From Ancylostoma caninum (taxonomy: Eukaryota; Nematoda; Chromadorea; Rhabditida; Ancylostomatidae), in NCBI GenBank assembly GCA_037903475.1, contig JBAJFG010000549.1:1612001-1676000 (forward strand): DNA of 64,000 bases, given 5' to 3'. Numbering within the stretch: position 1 is the stretch's first letter; every line of letters starts with the position of its first letter. Below, in pieces: positions 14,441 to 26,362 of this stretch. The notes under the pieces were generated by a model that was not told the DNA's origin, did no database searches, and saw nothing but the letters and a program-made list of their open reading frames with translations. The translations under genes were made by a program, and so were the position numbers.

Positions 14441-17400
14441 AAATGAAATAAAATAAACTAGTTGTGGACCTGCCTTGCACACTCTGATGTTTTCAGCAAT
14501 TTGGTAGCGTTCTCCCAACGAATAATTGCGCCTCGTTGTGTTGTTATTCATGGTCTCGAAATAGTAGCGTTTATTGATATTGTCGTTAATTTTGTTCACC
14601 TGTACTTGATCACAGTTATTTACTACTAGACGTTACTAAGTATAAAAAAGAAACGCTTGGCAGAATACGAAGTACACAGGAGGTAGGCATAGCAGACAGA
14701 GAAGAACATCGTCCGAGTACTTACCACGATGGCAACTGTGTTGACAATCATAACGGCAGCAAAGTGCCCATATGTTGGTTTCTCTGCAATAAATATCTCT
14801 AGTTACTGGCAGCTTGCTGATAAATGTAATTTTTTTGTTGTGCTAGAGGCGCAGTGCTTTAGCTAGCAAACAGGGAACTTTTGTCTGACGTTTGGATTCT
14901 TTGACAAATGTTTTGAATATTTCCATGTTTTATCGTGCTCATTTTAAATAAGTTTGAGGGAATATTTAGCGAAATTATTAAATGTCCGTTTTTAGAAGCT
15001 AACCACATTTCAAGATTTTTTGTAAGCTGTTTACTGTGCTTTTGGATGGCGGATCGGAACAGCTGTTTTGTTAGAACTCTCAATACACGTTGAGAATACT
15101 TGGCCCTTACATAGGGTCCGGGATGCTGATATGGGATAAGGCACGGATATCTGAGATATGGATTAATCAAGGGCGCGGTCCTAACACTGCCACAACATAA
15201 AACACAAAATTCCTGCTTTTTTATGGCCTTTAATGTAAGCGCACAACCATTGGTCCAATATCCTCATAGATCCAACACTTGTTTAAAGGCAGCCACGGAA
15301 ATTTTTGTGTCCAAGATTTTGATCGTTCTAGAACCTTAACAACTTATTTTCGTGCTACAGAAGAATAGCACGAAAAACTCAACCGATTCTAAGATGTAAC
15401 GAGTTGAAAGTCCACGATTCTTGATCAGTAGGATCAGCGTGGGGTCGTTCGATCGAGTAGTAGTGGCAGCGGACTGTTGCTGCCAGCTGATCAAGTGGGC
15501 ACCCATTTCAGTTCTTGTTATTATAAAGCTCTTTTTTCACTCGTTAGCTCCCTCTCTTTGCATTGCTTACCACGGCAAAATTTTCTACTCGTTATTTTTG
15601 CTACAAATCCACTTGTTTATTTACTGGTGCTGCCTAGTTTTTGTCGCTTTTTTCAATTTCGAATTCTTTCATTGTATTGAGATCACTTCAGAATTCATTG
15701 GTGTTTTTGTGAAATCTCGACTAAATATGGAATCTTTTTCATGATTTGTTTTCTTTCATCAGCTCAACACTGCAAAACAGTGCAAGAGACCGATCTTGCC
15801 AACAAAATAGCTGAAGAGGAAGGCAGCGATATCGACTTTTTGCATCGGTCCACGTCCAATAGGTCGCGCAACTCGGCCTAATCTACTCGAAAGCGATGAG
15901 CGACAGGTTCCAAAAAAGATTTTGAAGGATTTGACTGTGTTCTGCATTGTAGCATTGCTCAGCTCACGCGGTTACCCCAAATTGCGCCGAAATCTCGAGG
16001 GCGAAAATTTCCGTGGGTGCTGCCCTTAAGCGGGAAGAAACGTGCGAGAACTCACCTCGATGAAATGTGTACGAGCAAGTAAAGGCGATAAGCAGCATCA
16101 TAGTAATAATTATAAAACTAAGGTATGGTCTCTGCCTCTTCTCATAATCTTCCAAGAAAAACGTAGCGAAGCATCGCTCTAGCACGATGGCAGAAAGTGA
16201 GAATAAAACTGAAATTGCTATCAAGATAGGAGGAATAAAAAAATTAGGTGATTGCAAAAGTTTCGAGACAGTTGCACCTTATTTTTTAGAACACCATATA
16301 TGGGCTCAAGATCAACAGTTTTATTCAAATCAATAAGCTTAGACATCTTTGTAATGTTGCCAGTGCAGCGCTAGTAGAATTCTTCCAGAACCTCGGAATT
16401 CTATCATGCATTGAGTAGGCACTGTTCATTAAAAGTTTTACAGCGGATGTGAAGCTTCAGAAGCTTGAAAAAAGAAGAGAATCTGTTGGAAAACTGTCCA
16501 GGGAGTATACAGGGTAAGTCAGAATTTCGAAGCCCAAATGGTCTATGTATTTTCTACACGGTTGACACCACCAACTGCCCCAGAACGTTTGCACGCAGTG
16601 ATAGAAAAGAATAGCAATGAAGAAATAGAGATAGAAAAGAATGTAAGCAGAGATGCGGTAAGCCAAGCATAGTACTGGCTAACACTAACAACAAGTGCAT
16701 TTTCTGCTTTTGAACAAAAACTTTGAAAATTGGGTGTTCGCTTTTTGATCAATATTGATCCACATTGATCCGTTATTGGTGGCCGAGCAGCAGCAAAGCC
16801 AGCGATGACCTGAATATCGAAGTCTATGTCGCCCACGACGGAGAGGCAGGATGATACTACACCAGGAATATGGTGGCAGTCAGTGCATTCCTCTCGAGTT
16901 CGACTTACAAGAGGGTGACTGCATCGATCTTGCGGCTCATCCGTAGTTCCATAAAATTAGGGATGGGAAGGTTCAGATAGGCAAAGGCAAGTGCCAAAGG
17001 CGTTTTTTCTCGTTAAAATGCAACTCACCAATAAAAATGCAGAAGGCGCGGATGTAGGAAGTCCACAAAAAGTAGATACTTGGGTTATCTCCTGAAACTA
17101 AACAACGGTTGGAGATTTTCTTGAATGTTGATGTCGCCTTTTTACACTCTGTTTACATAATTTTGGTTCCTTTATCGACATGACGTATAGAATAACCTAA
17201 AATGCTAAAATGCTTGGTTTGTGTGCTCGTGGTGAATCTTCAGGTAATTTTGATGATGTAGGCGATGGGGCTGTGACATCACCTTGGATTCCTATAGTTC
17301 TCTTCTTCTGATAAGCTACTTATTACCTTGATCTTGCGCTCCGAATAGTACCAGAGCTGCTTGTACTGCTCGATCGATAGTGCTGACAAGGTACTGTATG

Positions 17401-17651
17401 GTGCATAGTGCCCATATATTCCGCATATTGGTTTGGTGCCACGTTGTTTTTATTACCAGGTAAAGTACACCATAGTAGATGAGATTGCTACAAATGGTCC
17501 AACAGCTCCACGACTGATTTGGGCGTTCACTTCTCATTATAAGTTACCTGACGATAAGTAAGACAATTTCCGCCACCAGAAATATCACGGATACATGCCA
17601 GTAACCTTGCAGTTCGGCATCCGTACGGTTGAAATACGTCATATAACGCAT
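12811..17651 (-). CDS. Sre-type seven-transmembrane chemoreceptor, complete (300 aa)
   Basis: Eight exons: 17548-17651, 17327-17487, 17029-17091, 16056-16217, 14725-14783, 14474-14599, 12958-13091 and 12811-12904. They sum to 903 bp with every phase consistent. The ATG lies directly after GAGCTTGCAG, a likely spliced-leader acceptor. Seven hydrophobic segments are visible. Residue 8 begins an NRT glycosylation site. TM3 leads into ER at residues 123-124 followed by CFATFFLEDYE, the Sre-family signature. The third cytoplasmic loop has SLGERYQIAEN (about 210-220). TM7 is followed by a short basic tail. Members of this family are Sra-superfamily GPCRs, mostly of chemosensory neurons; the ligand cannot be told. 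Exon 6 seems to end on a GC donor (AAG/GCAGGT); a GT donor three codons earlier would also keep frame. Intron 6 holds a foldback MITE and an AT microsatellite. Confidence 0.88.
14253..14398. mobile_element. Foldback MITE in an intron, copy 1 (146 bp)
   Basis: The ends are inverted repeats (GGAAACTCCAAACG and CGTTTGGAGTTCTCC), and almost the whole element can fold on itself through blocks such as GCTCTCTTGGGCAGAG. A second copy lies at 48325-48474, its centre in the other orientation. It lies between exons 6 and 7 of the sre-type receptor and carries no coding sequence. Confidence 0.85.
14404..14437 (+). repeat. (TA)n microsatellite
   Basis: An uninterrupted TA run of 34 bp next to the foldback MITE, within intron 6 of the sre-type receptor. 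Confidence 0.95.
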
Positions 17652-18115
17652 CTGCAAGCTCAAAGATATACTTATTGTTCTCTTTTCACTTAGCCATTAT
17701 TTTTTTAGGAGTATATGGAAGGATAGTTAACCTTAAGTTTATCAAAATTTCCGATGCTCACAACGAAAAAAAAACTATACTCAACAATTCATCCTTTTAA
17801 TAGAAGCCCGTATGTATCGTTGAGACTACCCATGGTAAACGTGATAACAAACTCCAACGTTCCCTTTGCCCAACACCTATCAATCTGCGATTTTTTTACA
17901 TTCTTCTCATTGTAATGTTGGTAGTTCTAAGAAATTTATTTTCAGAAGATTACTGTTGAGATTTGCCGCGTACTTCATAAATGCCGCTCGGTGCTCGATT
18001 ATGCATTCTTCCATAGAATGTCTTTTTCTGTCCCATTTTAGTCAATTTCATTTTATTCGTATCTCTTTCATGCACGTTTCCGCATATCTGATTTATTGTA
18101 CGAAAGTTCGATGAT

Positions 18116-18146
18116 TTTAATTACCTGAGTTTGAGGTAGTAAACAT
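18116..18146 (+). ncRNA. SL1-like sequence with donor, possible SL RNA relic
   Basis: Positions 18116-18135 match the last 20 nt of the nematode SL1 leader at 18 of 20 sites (TTTAATTACC, two changes, AGTTTGAG). They are followed by GTA and AAACAT, which also resembles the start of the SL RNA intron part. No clear Sm site or downstream stems were seen, so it is at best a degenerate copy. On the other strand the same bases end in a possible donor (CAG/GTAATT), so chance or coding overlap is possible. Confidence 0.3.
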
Positions 18147-18416
18147 AACGCCCATCAACACATTAATTCTTTCGCCTATACCCAGATGCTACCCCTTTGC
18201 GATCATACTCATGGGAATGATATTACCCATCTTTTCAGTAATGCATCCGGGCCCAGAACGTAAGAACTTACCAAAAGAGTGGCAGGCGCAGGACTTCGCT
18301 GCTATGCTTCTGAAAAGCTCTACCGGGGCAGACTGCTTAACTGCTTATTACACTTCCTATAATAGACGTGTTCTGTGAGGTAGATAACATCTCATGGATA
18401 GTACAAGAGGGATTAC

Positions 18417-18634
18417 CAGTGAGCGATTCGAAAATTACGGGATGCGAACAATGAGGGGAGGTCATAAATACAATTTGTAACGTAATGAATTACAGTTAAA
18501 TGCCACACTGGGAAAAATTTGCTGCGTTCTTTCAAGTGCAACATGAAAATGCACAACGTGGTCAGTATGAGGAACAAAAGCAGACATGAGAAGCACGTTA
18601 TGGTAGAGCTGAAGCGACAACTCGTACTGCACGC
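18417..18634 (-). pseudogene. Exon-like fragment of a membrane receptor
   Basis: After an acceptor-like CTCAAATTAG at 18635, one frame stays open for 72 codons to a donor-like CTG/GTAATC. It encodes a strongly hydrophobic segment (TITCFSCLLLFLILTTLCIF), then basic KERSKF and a second partly hydrophobic segment around VWHLTVIHYV. This resembles TM1-TM2 of a chemoreceptor. A small segment with good splice sites follows (about 18270-18317), but joining the two creates a stop. It lies about 770 bp upstream of the intact sre-type gene on the same strand, so a decayed neighbouring receptor is a fair guess; it may also be chance. Confidence 0.3.
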
Positions 18635-18639
18635 CTAAT

Positions 18640-21600
18640 TTGAGTGAAATAAAAGTATAGACAAGTTTTCAATGTGAAAATGGGTATATTTCGTTCGAGC
18701 GATTCGTCTCGGTCGACGATCACGAATTAAGAAAAAGATTAGTGTAAGTATCGCATTTTCTTCAAAAAACGAGTCCACCTTGTGTGAACGAGAAGTTTAG
18801 CATTTTTCTGGGAACGTTCAGGAACGTGGCCAGATGCCAGCGTATTTGACTTAAAGGAAGGAAAACGATGTAAACAGATACAAAATTGTACATATGCGTG
18901 TTTGGATTGTAGTGTCCCAAATTATGGAGAAATATATTTTGTATCCAGCTTGTTTGTCATTACATGGCTTCAACACGAAAGCTTCTTTACAGCTATTTTA
19001 CCCACAATGATGCGATTCCTGTTCGTGAGACGTCTGATGTAGCGTCTGTAGAACAATTCTGCTAAAGATCTATGTACAAATGGAATAGGCAATGAGAACC
19101 TAAAAAAGAAATGGTAGGCCTATGCATTATATGGAATAGCGATCATGCCCATTCTCTAATCAACTTTGTCTACCCAGTAATGCAGTTCGAAGGCAACCAC
19201 CAACTTCTGTAGTAATGACGCTCAAAATTGATTTATTTATTTAGCTGTAGGTAGATATACCACGCTAATTTAAGGATACACTCTGAAGAAGACAACTCCA
19301 GTATTCAAGAAGACATCAAAGCACTGACAATAAGTAATTGCCAGGAGGCAGAAGTGACTAAGTATTGTTCTTACAATGCATATTTACGATTAATCAGTCA
19401 TTAAAACCATATATAAGATAAACCAACGAGCTCGCAGTTAACTGCGACCTCCCGCTCATCGTTTCGTCACCGTTTCAGTAAGTTTACTACTACCTCTTAT
19501 CCACCTGTCTCTTATATTGTCTTACTGAACATAGCAGGATGGATTCAGTAATAAAAATGGGTGTAATAATAATAGCTTAATCCACAACATTTGTCACCAG
19601 CAGACAAATTTTCCTCAAGATCAGCACAAGTCAGAACGTTTCCTGCTGGTGGCAGGTGCATGAAAGTAGGTAATGTTAGGATTTTTGCAAAATATGCGGA
19701 AGCTTCGGGAAAAGTAGGAAAAATTATGCACGTATCTCGCAAGAAATCCACATATCATGTAAGAAATCTATGTTAAACTTACAGAATGGTACAACTAAAT
19801 GCCTGTGAAGTCGTATTTATTATTATAAAGAACATTTTCTGCAGAAATTAACACGACCTTCTCTTGAAAGTACATGTAAACCTATTAGTTAAATGCCATA
19901 TTGTTCTTAGCTAGTGCCGAACCCCTGTGTACTGTAGGTTGGGAAAGACATCCTAAATATCGTGCCATTACGTATCGTTAAACTATCCCTTATGGAGACA
20001 TATTGCAAATGAAAAACCAAAATCCTCTTAATAACGTCCCTGAAACCATATCTATGGAGGTGGTTCATAGATGTTCCACGACGCTTTTTATTTTCATCTT
20101 TCCGCAGACATTCTGCCGCCTATCTGAGCTGAAGTCAAAAAGGACATTTTTCACCATTCTAGAGCGTCTTCTTGGTAGCAACGCTTCGAGGCCGGTGATA
20201 TTACGTTTGAAGGTAGCCCATAATCTCTACGTCAGGCACCTTGCGAAAAATAGTATTTACAGCCGGTCCTGAATGCAACGTCAGAGAGCGACACTCATGA
20301 GCTGGCGGAGAGATTTGGATTCAAACGTTTGACAAACGCCGGCCACCTTTACCGCCTTGATTATAGCAGCGATGATGATTGACTATGATGCGCATACAAT
20401 GTAAACGTTATGGATGGAGGGTGAGTGTTGCAGAGGGGCCTCATCCCGAAACTGACAAACTGTATCACGGTTTGCGAGAGTCAGAGAAGTTGTGCTGTAT
20501 AAGCAGCGCCGAATCGCTGTTCCTTCGTCCCCACAGCAAGGTATTTCCGAGGGACATCATCAGTGGGGCCGAAGCTGGATCATTTACACAAACAGCCCGA
20601 GGAGAATTGACTCCGAAAAGTCAAATCGTAAGCTGCACGAGAAGAAGTTCCTCTTATACTGTTAATGGGACTCGCAGAGAATCCTCTACATCGGCTTCTT
20701 GAATAATGGCACAGCTGTGACAGGAGAGCTATTCTCTACAGATCGGCTAAAGTTGGCAGACTAATAGAGAAGTCCTAGCCCATAAAATGTCCTGCACGGT
20801 ACTACTCGCCCGCAAATGACAAATTCAAGTCATAAATAGCTTCAGGGTCTCAGCTGTCCTCTCCCAACCAGCATATTTGCCGAAATTTGCTCCGTCCGAA
20901 TACCACCTCTCTAATACTTTGAAGAGTCACTTATAAGCAGCACTCACAAGAACTTGTACACTACTAGCGTGTGCACATATTTTTTGAAAAACTGGTTTCT
21001 CGCCAAGCATATGTATAACTCTTCAGAACTCGATCACAACACAGAGAAGCTGAAGATTTTTTGGAGTTTTGGATTTTAGTATCCCCTAAACAATGAAATG
21101 CCATAGTCGGTGAACTCTTACTACAGGGTGGTCCGTCATTTTATCAGCATTGCGGCTGTCAGAATGAGCATTCCGGCTGCTTTTTCCTTTCATTCTGCAT
21201 TGGCCCTACCCGGCTTGTTGAATTAGGTTCTATAGATGTGATGAGGTGTTTGGGGGTGAATTATACTTGTCTTCAACTTTTCTAGGTTCAGACAAATGGG
21301 CCTGCAAGTTAGCCGTTCATTGAAAATTGGAAATTACATATCCTTCCCTGTGCTGGAATATAGGATGGCAAAAAATTATGAAACAGATTTTTCTTCCCAT
21401 TATTCTTGTCATCCTTTATTTTTCCGCATTAATTGAGAAACAACAATATTGTTTGCGCACATAAGGAGTTAGGAATGAGAATTACACTAGGATCTCAAAT
21501 CTTCTCTAGATCACACCGATAAGAATGGCTACAAGAATGTGTTGTCGAAGTCATTTCAACCCAAATTGAGTCTAGCTCAACTTGCGAGAAGAAACCAGAA

Positions 21601-24600
21601 AAACTCCCGTACTATAATTTCTTGTCACTATAGTATACAGTACGGAAAATAGGTCCATTGTCATATGGGTGATTGGAGGTGATGTTGATTTTTTGTTGCC
21701 CTTCGGCGGTTTATGGCAAATAATGTAGGTTTGATGACGTTGGTACCTTTCGAAGATGTGCTGACGTGGTTATAAACATACACATCTTTTTAAGCAATAT
21801 CTCATCCACGTTTTTGAAAACAAGGAAAAAAGAGACTCAAGTGCTCAATGCCGTGCTTCTCCGCAGAAAATTATATCTTACTAATGATTTTGGCCTTTCT
21901 AGAACTAATTCAAATGAATCTTCTCTTGTGAGCCTTCTGAATCTTTTCTTGGGTTGAATGAGAGTCTTTTATATTTTATGGAAAAAAATTATCATTTGAA
22001 TCTTCTATCCATTGGATGATATTGATATCAAATTCTTGAGAAAACGTTAGTGGGCTACGCAGTAAAACATATTCATTTCTAACTTCTTGGCTTGAATCAT
22101 TCAATTTTCCGTCTACCATTCTGGTGTAACGATTAATGAGAACTGCAGTCCGAGGCAGACTCTTTAGAGGCAATGTGTTATTGAGTTCGGCTAAAAGTCT
22201 ACCAATTTCGATTAATTTCTCAATATCGTCGACGTTTCCGAAAAATTACCACATGTTTCCAAATGCTGTTATCCGCTACCTCATTTACCTATCTGGTCGT
22301 AGTAAGAATGATAAAGGTGTTGTGCATACGTTCTTTGTTTGGCACAGAAATGGGTTTTTTGTGAGAGGCTAAGGAAGCACAACTATGTACAATCTTAGTA
22401 GATCACCTCTTTGAAAAGCATTTATGTAAAAACAAACATCATAAGGTTAGTTTACTGCGCCGCAACATTATATGTAAAACTTGTTATTTTATAAAATGGT
22501 TTTTTATTTCATAAGGACATACTGGCATTACTTCTTGTTCTTTTGCCATTAGCTTGTCAGAATAAATATCTTTTTCTAATTTCCTGCTGCTATCTCAGTT
22601 CCACTTCTAAGGTAACACCATAGAAGTGGAACTAACATACAAAATAGATGTAATGTTCGTGGTCATAGTGTTGGGAGTGTGAGCGCTAATAGTCATGTAC
22701 GCTTATGGGAAATAACTGTTAATGGTTGTGTTCGTGCTCACTTCTTTTGAAAATATACATTGGTTAGTTGATGAGGCAGCCAATGAGAAGGCTAGATGAA
22801 CACAGGCGAAATTTGGCAAGTCCTTTTTCTTGAAAGAAACTTTTTTTGAGGCAACGGGCCTAAGCACACGAGCTAACCACCAACTGTGCTTACAGCCCGT
22901 GCTGTCTACAGTAACGTCACGGGAACGTTGGCGAGAAAGATAATGGGAGTCAGAGAAGCGAGAAGGACTGAAGCAGAAATAAACATCAGAGAGGAGTCAG
23001 AAAAAGTTTTACGCCTGATCAGCTGATTAGATCACTTGGTCCATTCCCGTTCTAGTCCCCGCACTCTACCAGCGTCATCGAAGGATAAGACCTTCTTTCT
23101 TCCATGAAACCGATTCCTTGCTTTCACTATCAATACGTTTTCGCCAATCAAGGTTAGCATCACTGTGTTGACACTAGAGTCATCTTTTATAGTCTCATCA
23201 CGCGGACAATGTGCTTGTGTTTGTTTGTACGCGGATAATGTTGTATTATATGAAAATAAGTGTCTGACGAAGCCGTTACATGCGGAACTCCAAACGGAAT
23301 ATGTCTCGTATCAGAGGCTCAGTAGATTCGATAGGTTAGCCATCCAATGCTACACGTACAGCAATCACGGAATGAAAAGGTGAAACTGAAGAAAGATAAA
23401 ACACATTTGGAGGAACAATTAGCTGTTACAGATTGGGTCAACATGTAGGCAAGAGAGATTTATTAATCTTGATATTAACATTCATGTTTCGAAAGCGACG
23501 AACTTCAATGGATATGATTACAAAAATTCTGAGTAGCGATTAATTCTATACGCGGTAAAGTTAGAACTGTCACTAGCTAAATGTAACAGAGCCATACGGC
23601 CACAAGCACTAGTATGCAATGAAAGAACAACCACACATACGACATGTAGTAAACGTGATAAAGAACGAAATCAACAAATGTATTAAAAACGATCACTGAT
23701 AAGGGACTAGATTAACTAAAAAGGGGAAAGGGCCGCTATGCTCGGAAGGTTCTCGAAGCCGACCTGAATCGCGCGGAAGCCGCAGCCATCGATAACCGAT
23801 AAGGCGCATGTGGTCAAATGCAGATCACAGCCGCCTTCGGTGCGATCGTGGGTACGGTGCCCGGGCCTCCATGTTGACCGGAGCGATCGCTTCGCGACAG
23901 AATAGGATGTAAACGGGGATCCTCAACGAGTTCAGAATTGTTCACTGACATTGATGCTCATTGACAGAGGTACATTACGGAGTGGCCGTAAATTACCTCC
24001 TCTTTAAATTTTAATGTTACAACTAAGGTCATTAACTACAGAGAGCTCAAATTTTTCTAGAATTTCACTGATGACTGAAAGTATCTTAAAAATAGCCATC
24101 ACTGGCAGAAACGCTTGCTCTCACTGCCTTCATAGATGCTGCACATGATTCTCGCCCGTATTCTTCATTCATTTCATCCAGGCCCTTTTTGGGGCTTCTT
24201 TCAGGAAATGCAAATTTTCAATGCGGACAGAGCAGGTTTTCCTCTTCAACAGTTATTGCAGAGAAAAATCCGCTGAATTCAAATTCGGGCTATAAAGAGG
24301 CCATTTTGCATGCCTCACAAGCACAGACTCGCTACTTTAATCTTCAACAGTTTTTGCCCCAGGGCCCTGTCGCAGGACATATCTTCTATTTTCAAAGAGT
24401 GCAGATCCCCACAATTTAAAAAATTGCTATGGAATTGTCAATTTGAACAAAGAATTACAAACTTTAGCATCGGAGTCCACAAAAACTAGGGGAGCCCTGC
24501 CAGTGGACCCTACATCGCCCCAGGGTGCCAAAAACACGTATTGACCTGTTCTAGCAACAGTTCTGCTTCGGAGTAGGCCAAAGGAATAGATGTAACTATA

Positions 24601-25965
24601 ACCCTGTCGCTCTTGGCGTTTGCCCCGGTTTAAAGTTCCTTGCCAGCAACGACGATCGAGTGGTAGCGAGAACGAGGAAATCGCTTCACCATATTCCTGC
24701 ACAAATTCTTGCTGTTCTTTCTCACATTATCGGAATAGGTGTGGGTTTCTTGAAAATGGTAAGGATAGATATGTAGCTTCTCCAATACAATTTTCCTCAC
24801 AGGTTTGCGGATCCTGACTTCTGTCTCCTTTTTGTGCAAGGAGCATCAAGGGGAGAGTGGCAGCAACTGGCAGCCGTTGTTGCAAGGGTTTCTAACCGAA
24901 CCATTGCGCCGTTCGGGCTGCGTTCGTGCTGCACAGTTATCAGAGATGGTTCAGGATTCAACAGAACAGAAGGTGACAGCTACTGTCTCAACTCACTCGT
25001 ACTTGAAATGATGTGCAAAATTTCTTGAAAATCATGAATGGATGTGTCAGTGGGGCGGACCGGAGACATAGGCGTGCGCTCAGTAGCGCACTGGTTCCAT
25101 GAATGAGGGATCTCTCATCGAAATGAAGGAGGAAGAAGTTTCGCGAGACTGCTTGTTACAACGGTTGTGTGGCCCGTGTGTCTAACCCTCGCACGAATGT
25201 GGAAGGGAACCATACTAGGCAGTTCGCCATGATTGTGACTTGCAAGAGTTCAAGTAAATATTAATTACGAGCTATTAGAGCTCTCGCTTCTGTAGCTCAT
25301 TAGTGATAACTAATTTCAAGAGTATATTTGTGCCCCATTCTGTACTCCTAAGCTTGATTATTTCCGTTAAAAGAATGACATAGGAAGAATAGGAATATTC
25401 CCCTTGGCAGTATTACCCTAACATCACTCGATTTTCCTTCCCAGCGCGATTCTATTGCGGAGACTTGTTTGAATGTTTCGAAAACGCAACAGGAATAGGT
25501 GAATAGGTAATTAGAAAGTGCAGAGATGGTAATTTCTACGTGCGAAATTCTCACACTCAAAGCAGAAAAGTCACTTTTGATGCAGTAACTATCACACTCA
25601 TGAACTCCACTCGATAAAAAAAATCTCGAACAAAGAGAAACATCCATGTAACAAAAAATGGCTGAGCTCGTACTCGGATTATTAGGTGAACAACGGGATA
25701 TGGTGGCACGATATAAGACTACTAGAAGCGCTTAGCGGATTACTGCTCAAGAATATCAATGTCGTCAATGCTTAACATTTGCGATTAGTTGTCACGCAAT
25801 TCTGAGAAGGGTGCAATCGCATGCACACTTTCAGTTAGAAGTAACTGAACTGTGCGAAAGAGGAAAACTGTTCACTGGAAAGGTACTCGTCATGGATAAG
25901 ATAGTGGGGCCAATCGACCACCGATTGCTACGCATACCGCAAGCATAGAATAAAAAACTGAAACC
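18640..25965. other. Long stretch without a supported gene
   Basis: Open frames here are short and lack paired splice sites. The longest on the plus strand (20379-20702, and 20003-20272) have no motif I recognise. A perfect short palindrome (TCGCAGTTAACTGCGA) lies near 19432-19447, a perfect hairpin at 22597-22633, and a GC-rich patch of unknown origin at about 23735-23900. Confidence 0.35.
22597..22633. repeat. Perfect 13-bp stem hairpin
   Basis: AGTTCCACTTCTA (22597-22609) is followed after an 11-nt loop by its exact reverse complement (22621-22633). No gene was identified beside it. Confidence 0.8.
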
Positions 25966-26362
25966 AATCTCACAAGGGAGGTGCAATAGCTTAGGCTCGC
26001 TGATCAAAATGAAAACTATCAGGCTTGAATCTTTGTTTGAGTAGGTGCTACACCATGTATTCAATTACTGCCTTCGACTCCAAAGAACAAAAAAAAAAAC
26101 AAGAGTGCAAAACGGACGATCATGGCGGGCTTCGAACCCTGGACCCTCTGCCTAACAGTGCAGTAACTTCTCCACTCAGCCACACCGTCGCTGAAAGTGT
26201 GCAGGAACACATATAATGATGTATTGGGATTTCTTTTTTATGCCGAGGGCAGTGATGGAATATATACTGTAGCACCTTCTCAAACAAAGATTCAAGCCAA
26301 ATAGGTTTCATTTGCTTCATTTCCATCTGCGAGAACATCTTGCACCTCCCTTGTTAGGTTAA
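25966..26362. mobile_element. Foldback element with a tRNA-like core
   Basis: The left arm (about 25966-26085) and right arm (about 26240-26362) are inverted copies. Shared blocks include CAAGGGAGGTGCAA, GGCTTGAATCTTTGTTTGAG and AGGTGCTACA. Identity is roughly three quarters by eye. The centre holds a tRNA-like segment on the minus strand. No protein-coding capacity is evident. Confidence 0.7.
26115..26190 (-). repeat. tRNA-like segment (SINE head or tRNA pseudogene)
   Basis: Read on the minus strand it has a box A-like TGGCTGAGTGGAGAAG and a box B-like GGTTCGAAGCC with about the right spacing. The T stem and acceptor stem do not pair well, and a T run follows on the 3' side. It is therefore a tRNA-derived repeat and probably not a working tRNA gene. 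Confidence 0.55.

Noticed and set aside
16457..16836. Two overlapping hydrophobic minus-strand frames within the sre-type gene
   Set aside because: The flanking exons (17029-17091 and 16056-16217) join in phase and form a continuous TM3 without it, so it is intronic pyrimidine-rich DNA.
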